Below are positions 41,587-48,901 of a DNA stretch of 64,000 bases, one piece after another. The stretch is from Halovenus marina (lineage in GTDB: Archaea; Halobacteriota; Halobacteria; Halobacteriales; Haloarculaceae): contig NZ_JBLKNZ010000001.1 in NCBI RefSeq assembly GCF_051414115.1, forward strand, positions 2,790,001-2,854,000, in the 5' to 3' direction. A program made the translations under genes and the position numbers. The notes beneath the pieces were generated by a model. It was not told where the DNA came from. It was given only the letters and a program-made list of their open reading frames with translations, and ran no database searches. Each line of letters begins with the position of its first letter. Positions within the stretch are counted from its first letter, which is position 1.

Positions 41587-42660
41587 ATGGACGATAGACT
41601 CATCGACGACGACCGGCTGTCGCTGGAGCGCAAGTCCGTGCTCCCGGGGGAGGGGTTCTTTCAGCCGGACTCGCTGGCCGACGAGCAGGCCGAACGCGAG
41701 GCACAGGAGCGTCTCGACGGCGCTGAGGTGGTTGTCGTGGCAGACCCGGACGCCGATGGGCTGGCCGCGACCGCCTTGATCCAGATTGCGCGCGGGACGG
41801 CGACACTGTTGCCTGCTGGACCACACGAAATCGACCGGGCGCTCTCGTGGGTCGCCGAGCACACAGATGGTGCGGACGTGTACATCTGTGACCTGTGCCC
41901 AGACCACGCCGACGACCTGGCCGACCTGGACAGCGTTGTCGAGACGGCAGCCGCCGTGACCTGGTACGACCACCACCAGTGGGACGAGGAACTCGCAGAC
42001 CGGGTGCGAGCTGCTGACGTCACACTCGTGGTCGGGCCGTCCGACGAGGTCTGTACCGCCGACGTGACACTCGAAGCGCTCGAATACGACTTTCCGGAGC
42101 AGTACGTCGAACTGGCGGCGGCCACGCGCGACCACGACCTGTGGATCCGCGAGGACGAGCGATCCGACGACCTGGCGGATTTCGCCTACTGGGTCGACCC
42201 CGGGGAGTACATCCAGACCATCGTCGATCACGGGCCAAACCTTCCGGAGACGGCACAGGACCTGCTTGCCGAGCGACGCGTCGAGAAGGAAGCGCTGATC
42301 GAGAAGGCAGTCGCACGCGCAAGCCTTCGCGAGGTTGGTCCGTGGACGGTCGGCGTCACCTACGGCCGGTGCTCACAGAACGAGGTCGCCGAACAGCTCC
42401 GCGAGCAGGGAGCCGACGCCGCCGTCATCGTCAAACCCGCCGGGTCGGCGTCGATCCGCGGGACCGACTCCTTCGAGCGGTGTCACGAGGTGGCCGCGCA
42501 GGTCAACGGCGGCGGCCACCCGAAGGCTGCGGGCTGCAAGCCCGACATCTACGAGGACATGCTCGATTACGCCCACCACTGGAGCACGCAGGGTGCAGTC
42601 GCGAAACAGGCCATCCTCGACGCGTTCAAACGACTCGAAGACAGCCACGACGAGGGGTGA
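41587..42660 (+). CDS. DHH family phosphoesterase
   Basis: A 357-residue phosphoesterase. The DHH part has VVVVADPDADGLAATALIQI (motif I), VYICDLCPDHADDLADLDSV and VTWYDHHQWDEELADRV (motif III, D-H-H). The C-terminal DHHA1 region ends in VNGGGHPKAAGCKPDI. This haloarchaeal group (RecJ-like or oligonucleotide/cyclic-nucleotide hydrolase) acts on nucleic acid or dinucleotides; the substrate is unassigned. ATG 41587 is preferred to an in-frame GTG three codons before. SAMP1 lies 50 bases downstream on the same strand. Confidence 0.9.
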   Translation: MDDRLIDDDRLSLERKSVLPGEGFFQPDSLADEQAEREAQERLDGAEVVVVADPDADGLAATALIQIARGTATLLPAGPHEIDRALSWVAEHTDGADVYICDLCPDHADDLADLDSVVETAAAVTWYDHHQWDEELADRVRAADVTLVVGPSDEVCTADVTLEALEYDFPEQYVELAAATRDHDLWIREDERSDDLADFAYWVDPGEYIQTIVDHGPNLPETAQDLLAERRVEKEALIEKAVARASLREVGPWTVGVTYGRCSQNEVAEQLREQGADAAVIVKPAGSASIRGTDSFERCHEVAAQVNGGGHPKAAGCKPDIYEDMLDYAHHWSTQGAVAKQAILDAFKRLEDSHDEG

Positions 42661-42710
42661 TCCGACCGACAGACGGAACGCTCATACAGCGCGAGCGCGA
42701 ATCGCGGGAT

Positions 42711-42989
42711 ATGCGGTGGAAGCTGTTCGCGACACTTGCCGAGACAGCGGGCACAGACAGCGTCACGGTTTCGGTCGAGGGCGAGGAGCCGAGCCTCCGG
42801 TCCGCTCTGGATGCGCTGCTGGAGACGCATCCAGAACTGGAGGCGGAACTGTTCGACGAGGACGGCGACCTGTACGACCACATTCGGCTTCTGTGTGACG
42901 GGACGGACCCGTTCCGCGAGCGCGATGGCTGGGACACGGTCGTCACAGACGCGGAACTCGCGCTGTTCCCCCCGGTCAGCGGCGGCTAG
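42711..42989 (+). CDS. samp1: Ubiquitin-like small archaeal modifier protein SAMP1 / MoaD family
   Basis: A 92-residue beta-grasp protein ending PPVSGG, the C-terminal di-Gly needed for adenylation and conjugation. MRWKLFATLAETAGTDSVTV, LDALLETHPELEAELFDEDG, LYDHIRLLCDGTDPF and DAELALFPPVSGG match Haloferax SAMP1, which is both a protein modifier and a MoaD-like sulfur carrier for molybdopterin synthesis. Its E1-like activator UbaA is encoded at 56039 in this window. The gene is convergent with gatD, eight bases apart. Confidence 0.93.
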   Translation: MRWKLFATLAETAGTDSVTVSVEGEEPSLRSALDALLETHPELEAELFDEDGDLYDHIRLLCDGTDPFRERDGWDTVVTDAELALFPPVSGG

Positions 42990-42996
42990 ACGACAC

Positions 42997-44238
42997 CTAC
43001 GTCCAGGGCGTCGAGCGCTCCTGGATTTCACCGGCGAGCGGCGTTCGCATCGTTTCCGGGACTGACTCGCTGTGTGCGAGCGTCCACATCAGTTTGACCT
43101 TCGCAGTCCCGGGAAGCATATCTTCACCCTCGATCACGCCAGCGTCGAGCAGGTCCCGGCCGGTGTCGTAGACCCGGTCACAGACCCGCCCGTCGAGGCA
43201 CTGACTGGTCATCACGACCGGCGTCCCCGCTGCGGTCAGTTTCTCGATCGGTTCGATCCAGTCGGTGTGGACGTGTCCCAGCCCGGTCCCCTCGATGACG
43301 ACGCCCGCGCTGTCGGCGACGGCATCGAGTCGGGAGGCGTCGGTTCCGGGCGTGAACTTGACGAGTTCGACGTCGGTTTCGAGTTCTTCGGAGAGTCCGA
43401 GTTCCTGCTCGCCACGGGCGGTGTGCTCGCGGCGGAAGGACACGTCGCGGCTCTCGTACTCGACCGTTCCGAGCGGCTTCGCGCCGACAGTCTCGAAGGC
43501 GTCCCGTCGCGAGGTGTGATTTTTCCGGACGCGCGTTCCGCGGTGGAGGGCGCACCGTTGGTCGGATTCGCTCTCGTGCATACAGACGAGTACCTCCGCG
43601 CAATCACTTTTTGCGGCTTCGACAGCACAGACAGCGTTCATCACGTTGTCCGAGGACGGCCGGTCAGCGGAGCGCTGGCTGCCGGTGAAGACGATTGGAA
43701 CTGGCGTATCGAGCATGAAGGCCATCGCGCTCGCGGAAAACTGCATCGTGTCGGTGCCGTGCATCACGACGACGCCGTCCGCGCCAGCCTCGATTTCCTC
43801 GTGGATGGCGACAGCGAGTTCCTGCCAGACGTCGGGCGTCATGTTCTCCGAGAGGATGTTCGCGACCACGCGCCCGCGGTAGTTCGCGAGGCCAGCGAGT
43901 TCGGGCACTGCCCGGAGGACGTCCTCGGCGTCGAACTGTGCGGTGACCGCGCCGGTCCGATAATCGACCGTCGACGCGATGGTGCCGCCGGTCGAGATGA
44001 GCGATATCGTCGGTAGATTCTCGTCGAATTCGATCTCTGACTCGCCCTCTGTTCCCGTCGAGTCGATGTCGTACACGTCGGATTCGAGCACTTCGACTGT
44101 GGTCTCCTCGCGGTCGAGACCCACGTTGTAGCCACTTTCGAGCTTCACGACCAGTTGATCCCGCGTCGAGGAGGGCAACAGTACCCCTTCGTAGGACTGT
44201 CCCGCTCGCTCGACGCGAACCCTGTCGCCTTCGTTCAT
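42997..44238 (-). CDS. gatD: Glu-tRNA(Gln) amidotransferase subunit D
   Basis: A 413-residue L-asparaginase-type subunit of the archaeal GatDE complex, which converts Glu-tRNA(Gln) to Gln-tRNA(Gln); GatD supplies ammonia from glutamine or asparagine. The N-terminal small domain (MNEGDRVRVERAGQSYEGVL) is followed by the asparaginase core: TISLISTGGTIASTVDYRTG (catalytic Thr), GVVVMHGTDTMQFSASAMAF (second Thr, Asp), FTGSQRSADRPSSDNVMNAV and VIEGTGLGHVHTDWIEPI. The start is ATG 44238. gatE is not within the window. Confidence 0.96.
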   Translation of the reverse strand: MNEGDRVRVERAGQSYEGVLLPSSTRDQLVVKLESGYNVGLDREETTVEVLESDVYDIDSTGTEGESEIEFDENLPTISLISTGGTIASTVDYRTGAVTAQFDAEDVLRAVPELAGLANYRGRVVANILSENMTPDVWQELAVAIHEEIEAGADGVVVMHGTDTMQFSASAMAFMLDTPVPIVFTGSQRSADRPSSDNVMNAVCAVEAAKSDCAEVLVCMHESESDQRCALHRGTRVRKNHTSRRDAFETVGAKPLGTVEYESRDVSFRREHTARGEQELGLSEELETDVELVKFTPGTDASRLDAVADSAGVVIEGTGLGHVHTDWIEPIEKLTAAGTPVVMTSQCLDGRVCDRVYDTGRDLLDAGVIEGEDMLPGTAKVKLMWTLAHSESVPETMRTPLAGEIQERSTPWT

Positions 44239-44304
44239 GGCCAGGAGTACTGGCGGGTGAGACTTGAAAGGCCCGTTCGGCGGCCGACGGCGGCAACAGC
44301 CTGA

Positions 44305-45327
44305 TTAGTTGGATTCCGGGTCGCGCGCACCCGAACTCGCACTCCGCCAGCTCGCCCCGTAGCTCGACCCGTCGGGATGTGACAATGAAACTGTGTTGAG
44401 GCCCTTGATCTCCGCGACGGTGACTGTCGCCTCGTAGCTGATCGCGCCGGTACAGGACTCACACACGTCCGTCTCTGTCTCCTCGAGTCCGACCTCGACA
44501 GCCAGTTTTGACCCGTCGATGGTCACGTCGGAGAGGACTGCCCGGTGGCACGGGTTGCTGGCGATGACGGTCCCTGTGATTGTGACCGCTTCCTCTCCCG
44601 GTTCGATGTTCGCCGTCGCGTCGTCCTCTGTGCCACACTCTGCACCGACCATCTCGATGGCGGTATCGGTCACGGTCGGATTGGGGTACGTCCGCGACCC
44701 TTCGATGGTGTAGGTGCCGCCCGTCGCGTGGGTAAGCGTCGCTTTCGTGACCTCCACGTCGTCGAGTTCGATCGTCGCCTCGTAGGAGACTTCGCCAATA
44801 CACTCGACACACCCCGTGTCCCCCGACGTATCCTCCACGTCGACTGTCACGCCGAGTTCGTCGCCGTCGAGCGTTATTTCGCTGAACACCGCTTCGTGGC
44901 ACGGGTTCGGAGCCGAGAGCGTTCCGTTGATCGTGACCGTCTCGCCGAGTTCGGCGTCGAACCGGTCGGCGTCGGACGTGCCACAGTCAGTGTTGACAGT
45001 GGGAATCGACGCCGTGGAGACACCATCCGGCAAGTCGATCCCGTCTCCGCTTCCGTCGTCACTATTGCCATCGTCCCCGTTCCCGTTGTCTCCATCTCCC
45101 GTCCCGTCGTCTCCGTTTCCATCGTCACCACTGCCGTCATCTCCGTTCCCACCGTCACCGCTGCCGTTGTCCCCGTCTCCCGAGTTATCGTCCTGGTTAC
45201 CGCCGTCGTCTCCACCGTTGCTGTCGTTCCCAGTTCCGTCGTCGTTGTCTGTACCGCCGTTCGAGACACAGCCAGCCAGCCCGACGACTGCCGCGCTGGC
45301 ACCGGCCAGGAATTTCCGTCGATTCAT
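44305..45327 (-). CDS. Tat-exported lipoprotein with duplicated Cys-rich domain
   Basis: A 340-residue surface lipoprotein. MNRRKFLAGASAAVVGLAGC combines a twin-Arg (R3-R4) signal with a lipobox ending in Cys20. Residues 21-97 are an extreme Gly/Asp/Asn-rich repeat linker. Two homologous domains follow (about 110-215 and 226-325), each with the pattern C-G-T, NPCH and C-x2-C: Cys115, Cys143-His144, Cys173, Cys176 in the first; Cys231, Cys260-His261, Cys289, Cys292 in the second, each followed by a G-x-SYEAT strand. Four cysteines per unit suggest two disulfides or metal binding. A TATA-like CTTTATCT near 45348-45356 gives a leaderless start. Confidence 0.75.
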   Translation of the reverse strand: MNRRKFLAGASAAVVGLAGCVSNGGTDNDDGTGNDSNGGDDGGNQDDNSGDGDNGSGDGGNGDDGSGDDGNGDDGTGDGDNGNGDDGNSDDGSGDGIDLPDGVSTASIPTVNTDCGTSDADRFDAELGETVTINGTLSAPNPCHEAVFSEITLDGDELGVTVDVEDTSGDTGCVECIGEVSYEATIELDDVEVTKATLTHATGGTYTIEGSRTYPNPTVTDTAIEMVGAECGTEDDATANIEPGEEAVTITGTVIASNPCHRAVLSDVTIDGSKLAVEVGLEETETDVCESCTGAISYEATVTVAEIKGLNTVSLSHPDGSSYGASWRSASSGARDPESN

Positions 45328-45425
45328 ACCTGTCTCTATCTCCCCCCAAGATAAAGCCCTGTTTGAGACACAAAGAGCGATTTGAGTCATCGACAGCAGT
45401 CTCCTACCGGACGGACGAACGGGAA

Positions 45426-45474
45426 AATATAAGTAAGTGTGTAAAGCATCCTTTACTGTAAAGGAGGCTTTACA
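45426..45474 (+). promoter_or_regulatory. TATA box with double-dyad operator upstream of the membrane protein/regulator operon
   Basis: AAATATAAG (45425-45433) is followed seven bases later by GTAAAG-N4-CTTTAC-T-GTAAAG-N4-CTTTAC (45441-45473). The operator covers the expected transcription start, as for an archaeal repressor site, and lies 11 bases before the ATG at 45485. The same arrangement occurs at 46158-46205. Confidence 0.85.
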
Positions 45475-45484
45475 GAGCATTCCC

Positions 45485-45928
45485 ATGCCACCAGAGAACC
45501 TCGCGAACGGGCAGAACCACCTCGCCAGGCGGAAGCGATACAGACGGCTCTACTTCGGCGTGATGGCCGCTGGCATCGTCGGGTATCTCGTCCTCATCTT
45601 CGTGTGGAACAGCGTCGAAAGCGACGTGATTGCGGTTGCGGCAGTCGGTATCTACTGGCTCGCGTTCGTGATTGCGCTCGGGATCCATCATCTCGGCCCG
45701 GTCGAACTGGAAGACGAGCGCCAGCGGGAGGTCGGTGAGAAGGCCGCGATGGTGTCCGTGATGGCAGTCGGGTTCGTCCTGATCCTCGGCGCGCCCGGGT
45801 CGGTGACACTCGAACAGACGGGCGTGTACACCGCACCGTCGTGGTTCAGCGGCATGATGTGGGGGTATGCGCTCCTGTTTGGCATCTACGCGCTCGCACA
45901 CGGCTACATGAAACGGCAGTACTCCTGA
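45485..45928 (+). CDS. Four-helix membrane protein (DUF2178-like) paired with a regulator
   Basis: A 147-residue protein. A basic N-terminal segment (LARRKRYRRLYFG) precedes helices at about 22-42, 46-66, 87-107 and 118-140. VELEDERQREVGEKAAMVSV in the central loop (E-D-E-R) is the type of motif seen in DUF2178 membrane proteins, which are commonly encoded beside a small XRE regulator. It could be a sensor or an anti-regulator in the membrane; this is inference. The regulator gene follows after three bases. The ATG at 45485 is used; an earlier in-frame start would translate the operator itself. Confidence 0.75.
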   Translation: MPPENLANGQNHLARRKRYRRLYFGVMAAGIVGYLVLIFVWNSVESDVIAVAAVGIYWLAFVIALGIHHLGPVELEDERQREVGEKAAMVSVMAVGFVLILGAPGSVTLEQTGVYTAPSWFSGMMWGYALLFGIYALAHGYMKRQYS

Positions 45929-45931
45929 CCG

Positions 45932-46135
45932 ATGAACAACAACCTCAAACAGTACCGCGACCGACACGACCTCAGCCAGGGCGACCTGGCCGCGGCAGTC
46001 GAGGTCTCCCGACAGACGATAAACGCCATTGAGCGCGAACGCTACGATCCCTCGCTCGAACTCGCCTTCGCCCTTGCGGACTTTTTCGACTGCCGGATCG
46101 AAGACCTGTTCCACCCTGACACCTCGGACGACTAG
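45932..46135 (+). CDS. XRE/Cro-type transcriptional regulator
   Basis: A 67-residue single-domain helix-turn-helix protein: MNNNLKQYRDRHDLSQGDLA, AAVEVSRQTINAIERERYDP, SLELAFALADFFDCRIEDLF. The recognition helix is SRQTINAIERERYDPS; the fold is the minimal YgzD/Cro type that binds DNA as a dimer. The operon's own promoter and the following ABC promoter carry identical double-dyad operators, so this protein is the obvious candidate to bind both and repress both. It is cotranscribed with the upstream membrane protein gene. Confidence 0.92.
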   Translation: MNNNLKQYRDRHDLSQGDLAAAVEVSRQTINAIERERYDPSLELAFALADFFDCRIEDLFHPDTSDD

Positions 46136-46157
46136 TCATCTGACTGTGAGCCGACAC

Positions 46158-46205
46158 AATTAAGTGAGGGTGTAAAGAAGACTTTACTGTAAAGGAAGCT
46201 TTACA
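46158..46205 (+). promoter_or_regulatory. TATA box with double-dyad operator upstream of the ABC exporter genes
   Basis: AATTAAG (46158-46164) is followed seven bases later by the same GTAAAG-N4-CTTTAC-T-GTAAAG-N4-CTTTAC unit (46172-46204), 17 bases before the ATG at 46222. The hexamers are identical to those at 45441-45473, while the N4 spacers differ. Confidence 0.85.
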
Positions 46206-46221
46206 CAGAGTGTGACCGACA

Positions 46222-47007
46222 ATGACAACTACTGGCTCCGCAATCCTCGCGGATGGACTCACGAAGCGCTACGGACGTGACATCGTCGCCGTCGACGGTC
46301 TCGATCTCTCGATCGATCGCGGCACAGTGTACGGGTTTCTGGGCCCGAACGGCGCAGGCAAGACGACGACAATGCGGATGTTGACCTCGCTGACCACTCC
46401 GACCGAGGGAACGGCCTCGGTCGCGGGCGTACAGACCACGGACCGTGCGACGCTAACAGAGCGAATCGGCTATCTCCCCGCGGAGCCACCCGTCTTCGAC
46501 GAGTTGACCGGCCGGGAGTATCTCCGCTACGTCGCTCGGTTGCGCGAACTCGACGACGACCGCGCCGAGGAACAGACAGCGGCGTATCTCGACCGGTTCG
46601 ACCTGTCGGATGCCGACCGGCGGATCGACGGCTACTCGACGGGGATGAAAAAGAAACTCGGCGTCATCGGCGCGATGATGCATGACCCGGACGTACTCTT
46701 TCTGGACGAACCGACGAGCGGGCTGGACCCTCGCGCCGCCCGGACGATGCGCGAGACGATTGCCGAACTCGCCCAGCGCGAGATGACCGTCTTCCTCTCG
46801 ACGCACATCCTTCCGGTTGCCGACGAACTGGCAGACACCGTCGGCGTGATCCACGACGGGCGACTCGTCGCAGAGGGCTCGCCCGACAAACTGAAAGCCC
46901 GCGCACAGCGGGCCGACGACGCGGATCTCGAAACGGTCTTTCTCGAAGTCACGCGGGACGACCAGACAGAGGAGACGACCGCGACTGCGCCACGTTCAGA
47001 CACATGA
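46222..47007 (+). CDS. ABC transporter ATP-binding protein
   Basis: A 261-residue ATPase of the ABC-2 exporter type. Walker A is FLGPNGAGKTTTMRML, the Q-loop region LPAEPPVFDELTGREYL, the signature YSTGMKKKLGVIGAMM and Walker B PDVLFLDEPTSGLDPRAA, with the H-loop STHILPVADELA. The C-terminal extension (about 235-261) is acidic. It is probably paired with the permease that starts four bases before its stop (ATGA overlap). Expression is predicted to be controlled by the operator at 46158-46205. Confidence 0.95.
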   Translation: MTTTGSAILADGLTKRYGRDIVAVDGLDLSIDRGTVYGFLGPNGAGKTTTMRMLTSLTTPTEGTASVAGVQTTDRATLTERIGYLPAEPPVFDELTGREYLRYVARLRELDDDRAEEQTAAYLDRFDLSDADRRIDGYSTGMKKKLGVIGAMMHDPDVLFLDEPTSGLDPRAARTMRETIAELAQREMTVFLSTHILPVADELADTVGVIHDGRLVAEGSPDKLKARAQRADDADLETVFLEVTRDDQTEETTATAPRSDT

Positions 47008-48713
47008 GCAGGCTGCTTACCACATCGCGGGAGGGGATCGTTCCATCCCCCTCGCTGAGTTATCTGATCGCCAAAGTCGAATCCCGCCGCTCCTGGCGGA
47101 AGGTTCGCAATCAGGACCTCTGGCTCGCGATGGCCGCGCTCGGCCTGCTCGTTCTCCTCGTGTCGATGCCTCTGATATTTGGCTTCGGGCGCGAATTCGG
47201 CCGGGAACTGGCCGCCGATACGGCCTCGACGTCGATTCCGTTCGCGCTGGTCGTGGTCGGCTGGATCGGGATGGTCGCGTTCGGGATCATGGGTGGCGTC
47301 GGATCCGAGGGTGAGATCGACGGACAGGACACGATGTTGACTATCCGTCCGCCGAAAGACGTGGCCGGGGGGTTGCTGCTCGCACAGGTGATCGGCTACG
47401 GAATCTTCGTGGTTCCACCAGCACTCGTCGGCGGTGTCGGTATCTCGATCGGTCTCGGAACGCCCCTGCCGCTTCTCGGAATGTTGCCTGCGGCAGTGCT
47501 GCTGACCGTGACGGCGGTGACGGTCGGCTTCGCAACTGGGCTCGCGCTGAAAGGACAGTTTCGGCGCTCGCCGTGGCTTGCGCGCCTCAAGCCAGCGCTC
47601 GGTGTCGGCGTCGTCGTCGGGTACTTCTGGCTCAGCACGACCGGTCGGCTGGCGACGATTCTCACGGCGGTCGGAACACGGCTGAACGAATCCCCGTTTG
47701 GCTGGCTCGCGGATCTCGCCTTCCTGACGACGCAGAATACGGGTGCCGCTCCGATGAATGCCGCTGGAGCGGTCGTCCTGTACGGTGCGCTCATCCCTGT
47801 CGGGGTGTTCGCCGTCATCCGTGCCGCCGAATACGCGTGGTACGTGGACGCGGTCCGACCGGCCGGATCGAGTGACGAGGAGACTGCGGCGTCCGCCGCG
47901 GATGAGACGATCGGCTCGCGGTCACTGATTGGCTGGCTCGACGGCGCGTTGCGAGCGGTCGGCGTTCGTCCCGAGACGCGCGGTGTCGCGACGACCGTCC
48001 TTCTCCGGGGCTATCGGTCGCCGCTGCAACTCGTCTACGTCGTCCTCCCCCTGCTGTTCGTGCTCCCCTCCATCGAGACGACGATCCGAACCGGATTCGT
48101 TCCCGAGTGGCTCCCGTGGGTCATCCTCCTGTACGGTGCCTGGGCCGCCGGGGCCGCCTTCCCGCTCAACATCCTCGGCGACCAGGGGGCGACGCTGCCG
48201 ACCCTGCTCTCCGCACGCGTTCGCGGCCGACAGGTCGTCCACGGCTACGTCCTCGCCACCGCACTGGTCTTCGTCCCGGCCAGTTCGGTACTCGGCGTCG
48301 CGACGGCACACGCCGCCGGTCGGTCGACGGCGACGCTCGTCGCAGTCGGTGCGGCCGCCCCAGTCGTCGTGGTCGCTGGCGCGGTTCTCGCGGCGGGACT
48401 CGGCGTTGCATTCCCTCGATTCGAGGGGATCGACCTCACCGCGACAACGAAGGCGTTGCTCCCCTCGAAGACTGCCTTTGGCCTCTTTTCGCTCGCTGTC
48501 TCACTTGCGGTGTCGTCCGTGAGCGTCCTTGCCGACGACATCTACGCGGTCATCATGAGCGACCTGCTCTCGACGCATCTCCCCTACGGAATCGCTGTCG
48601 ATCCGGGGCCGCTCGAAACGATTGCACAACTCCTGCTGGTCGTCGTCCTCGTCGCTACCGTGCTCGCGTATCTGTTCGCAGTCCGGCGGATCGACCGCTA
48701 CACGCTCGCGTGA
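47004..48713 (+). CDS. Large ABC-2 type permease, twelve or so helices
   Basis: A 569-residue membrane protein translated in overlap with the ATPase gene. Helices cluster in two halves separated by a cytosolic linker (about residues 285-325, acidic). SWRKVRNQDLWLAMAALGLL starts helix 1; GGVGSEGEIDGQDTMLTIRP and LPTLLSARVRGRQVVHGYVL are the hydrophilic loops that normally contact the ATPase. This length and two-half plan indicate one chain forming the whole membrane part, so the exporter may be a half-ATPase dimer with one permease. The substrate is unknown; peptides, lipids and drugs are all possible. Confidence 0.82.
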   Translation: MSRLLTTSREGIVPSPSLSYLIAKVESRRSWRKVRNQDLWLAMAALGLLVLLVSMPLIFGFGREFGRELAADTASTSIPFALVVVGWIGMVAFGIMGGVGSEGEIDGQDTMLTIRPPKDVAGGLLLAQVIGYGIFVVPPALVGGVGISIGLGTPLPLLGMLPAAVLLTVTAVTVGFATGLALKGQFRRSPWLARLKPALGVGVVVGYFWLSTTGRLATILTAVGTRLNESPFGWLADLAFLTTQNTGAAPMNAAGAVVLYGALIPVGVFAVIRAAEYAWYVDAVRPAGSSDEETAASAADETIGSRSLIGWLDGALRAVGVRPETRGVATTVLLRGYRSPLQLVYVVLPLLFVLPSIETTIRTGFVPEWLPWVILLYGAWAAGAAFPLNILGDQGATLPTLLSARVRGRQVVHGYVLATALVFVPASSVLGVATAHAAGRSTATLVAVGAAAPVVVVAGAVLAAGLGVAFPRFEGIDLTATTKALLPSKTAFGLFSLAVSLAVSSVSVLADDIYAVIMSDLLSTHLPYGIAVDPGPLETIAQLLLVVVLVATVLAYLFAVRRIDRYTLA

Positions 48714-48901
48714 GAAAGTGAACGGAATTCCAGAAGAGTGGGTCCGTGCCGACTGCTCAAAGAGCAAGGCAATACCCGCGACTCTACTGCCACAACGACG
48801 GTTTGGCACCGCCAGCAGTCACCACCCCGATACTGTGAGACTATCCGCGCGCAAAAGGTGTGTAGATTCTCAGACTTCCGGGCGGGTGGTGGTTAGCTAA
48901 C

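Noticed and set aside
45040..45260. GC-rich repeat block that might be a minisatellite
   Set aside because: It is the in-frame Gly/Asp/Asn spacer of the Tat lipoprotein; the repetition is explained at protein level.
45437..45484. An earlier start for the membrane protein before the regulator (MCKASFTVKEA...)
   Set aside because: Those residues are the translated operator. The same peptide-like string also appears before the ABC gene and on the other strand because the operator is palindromic.
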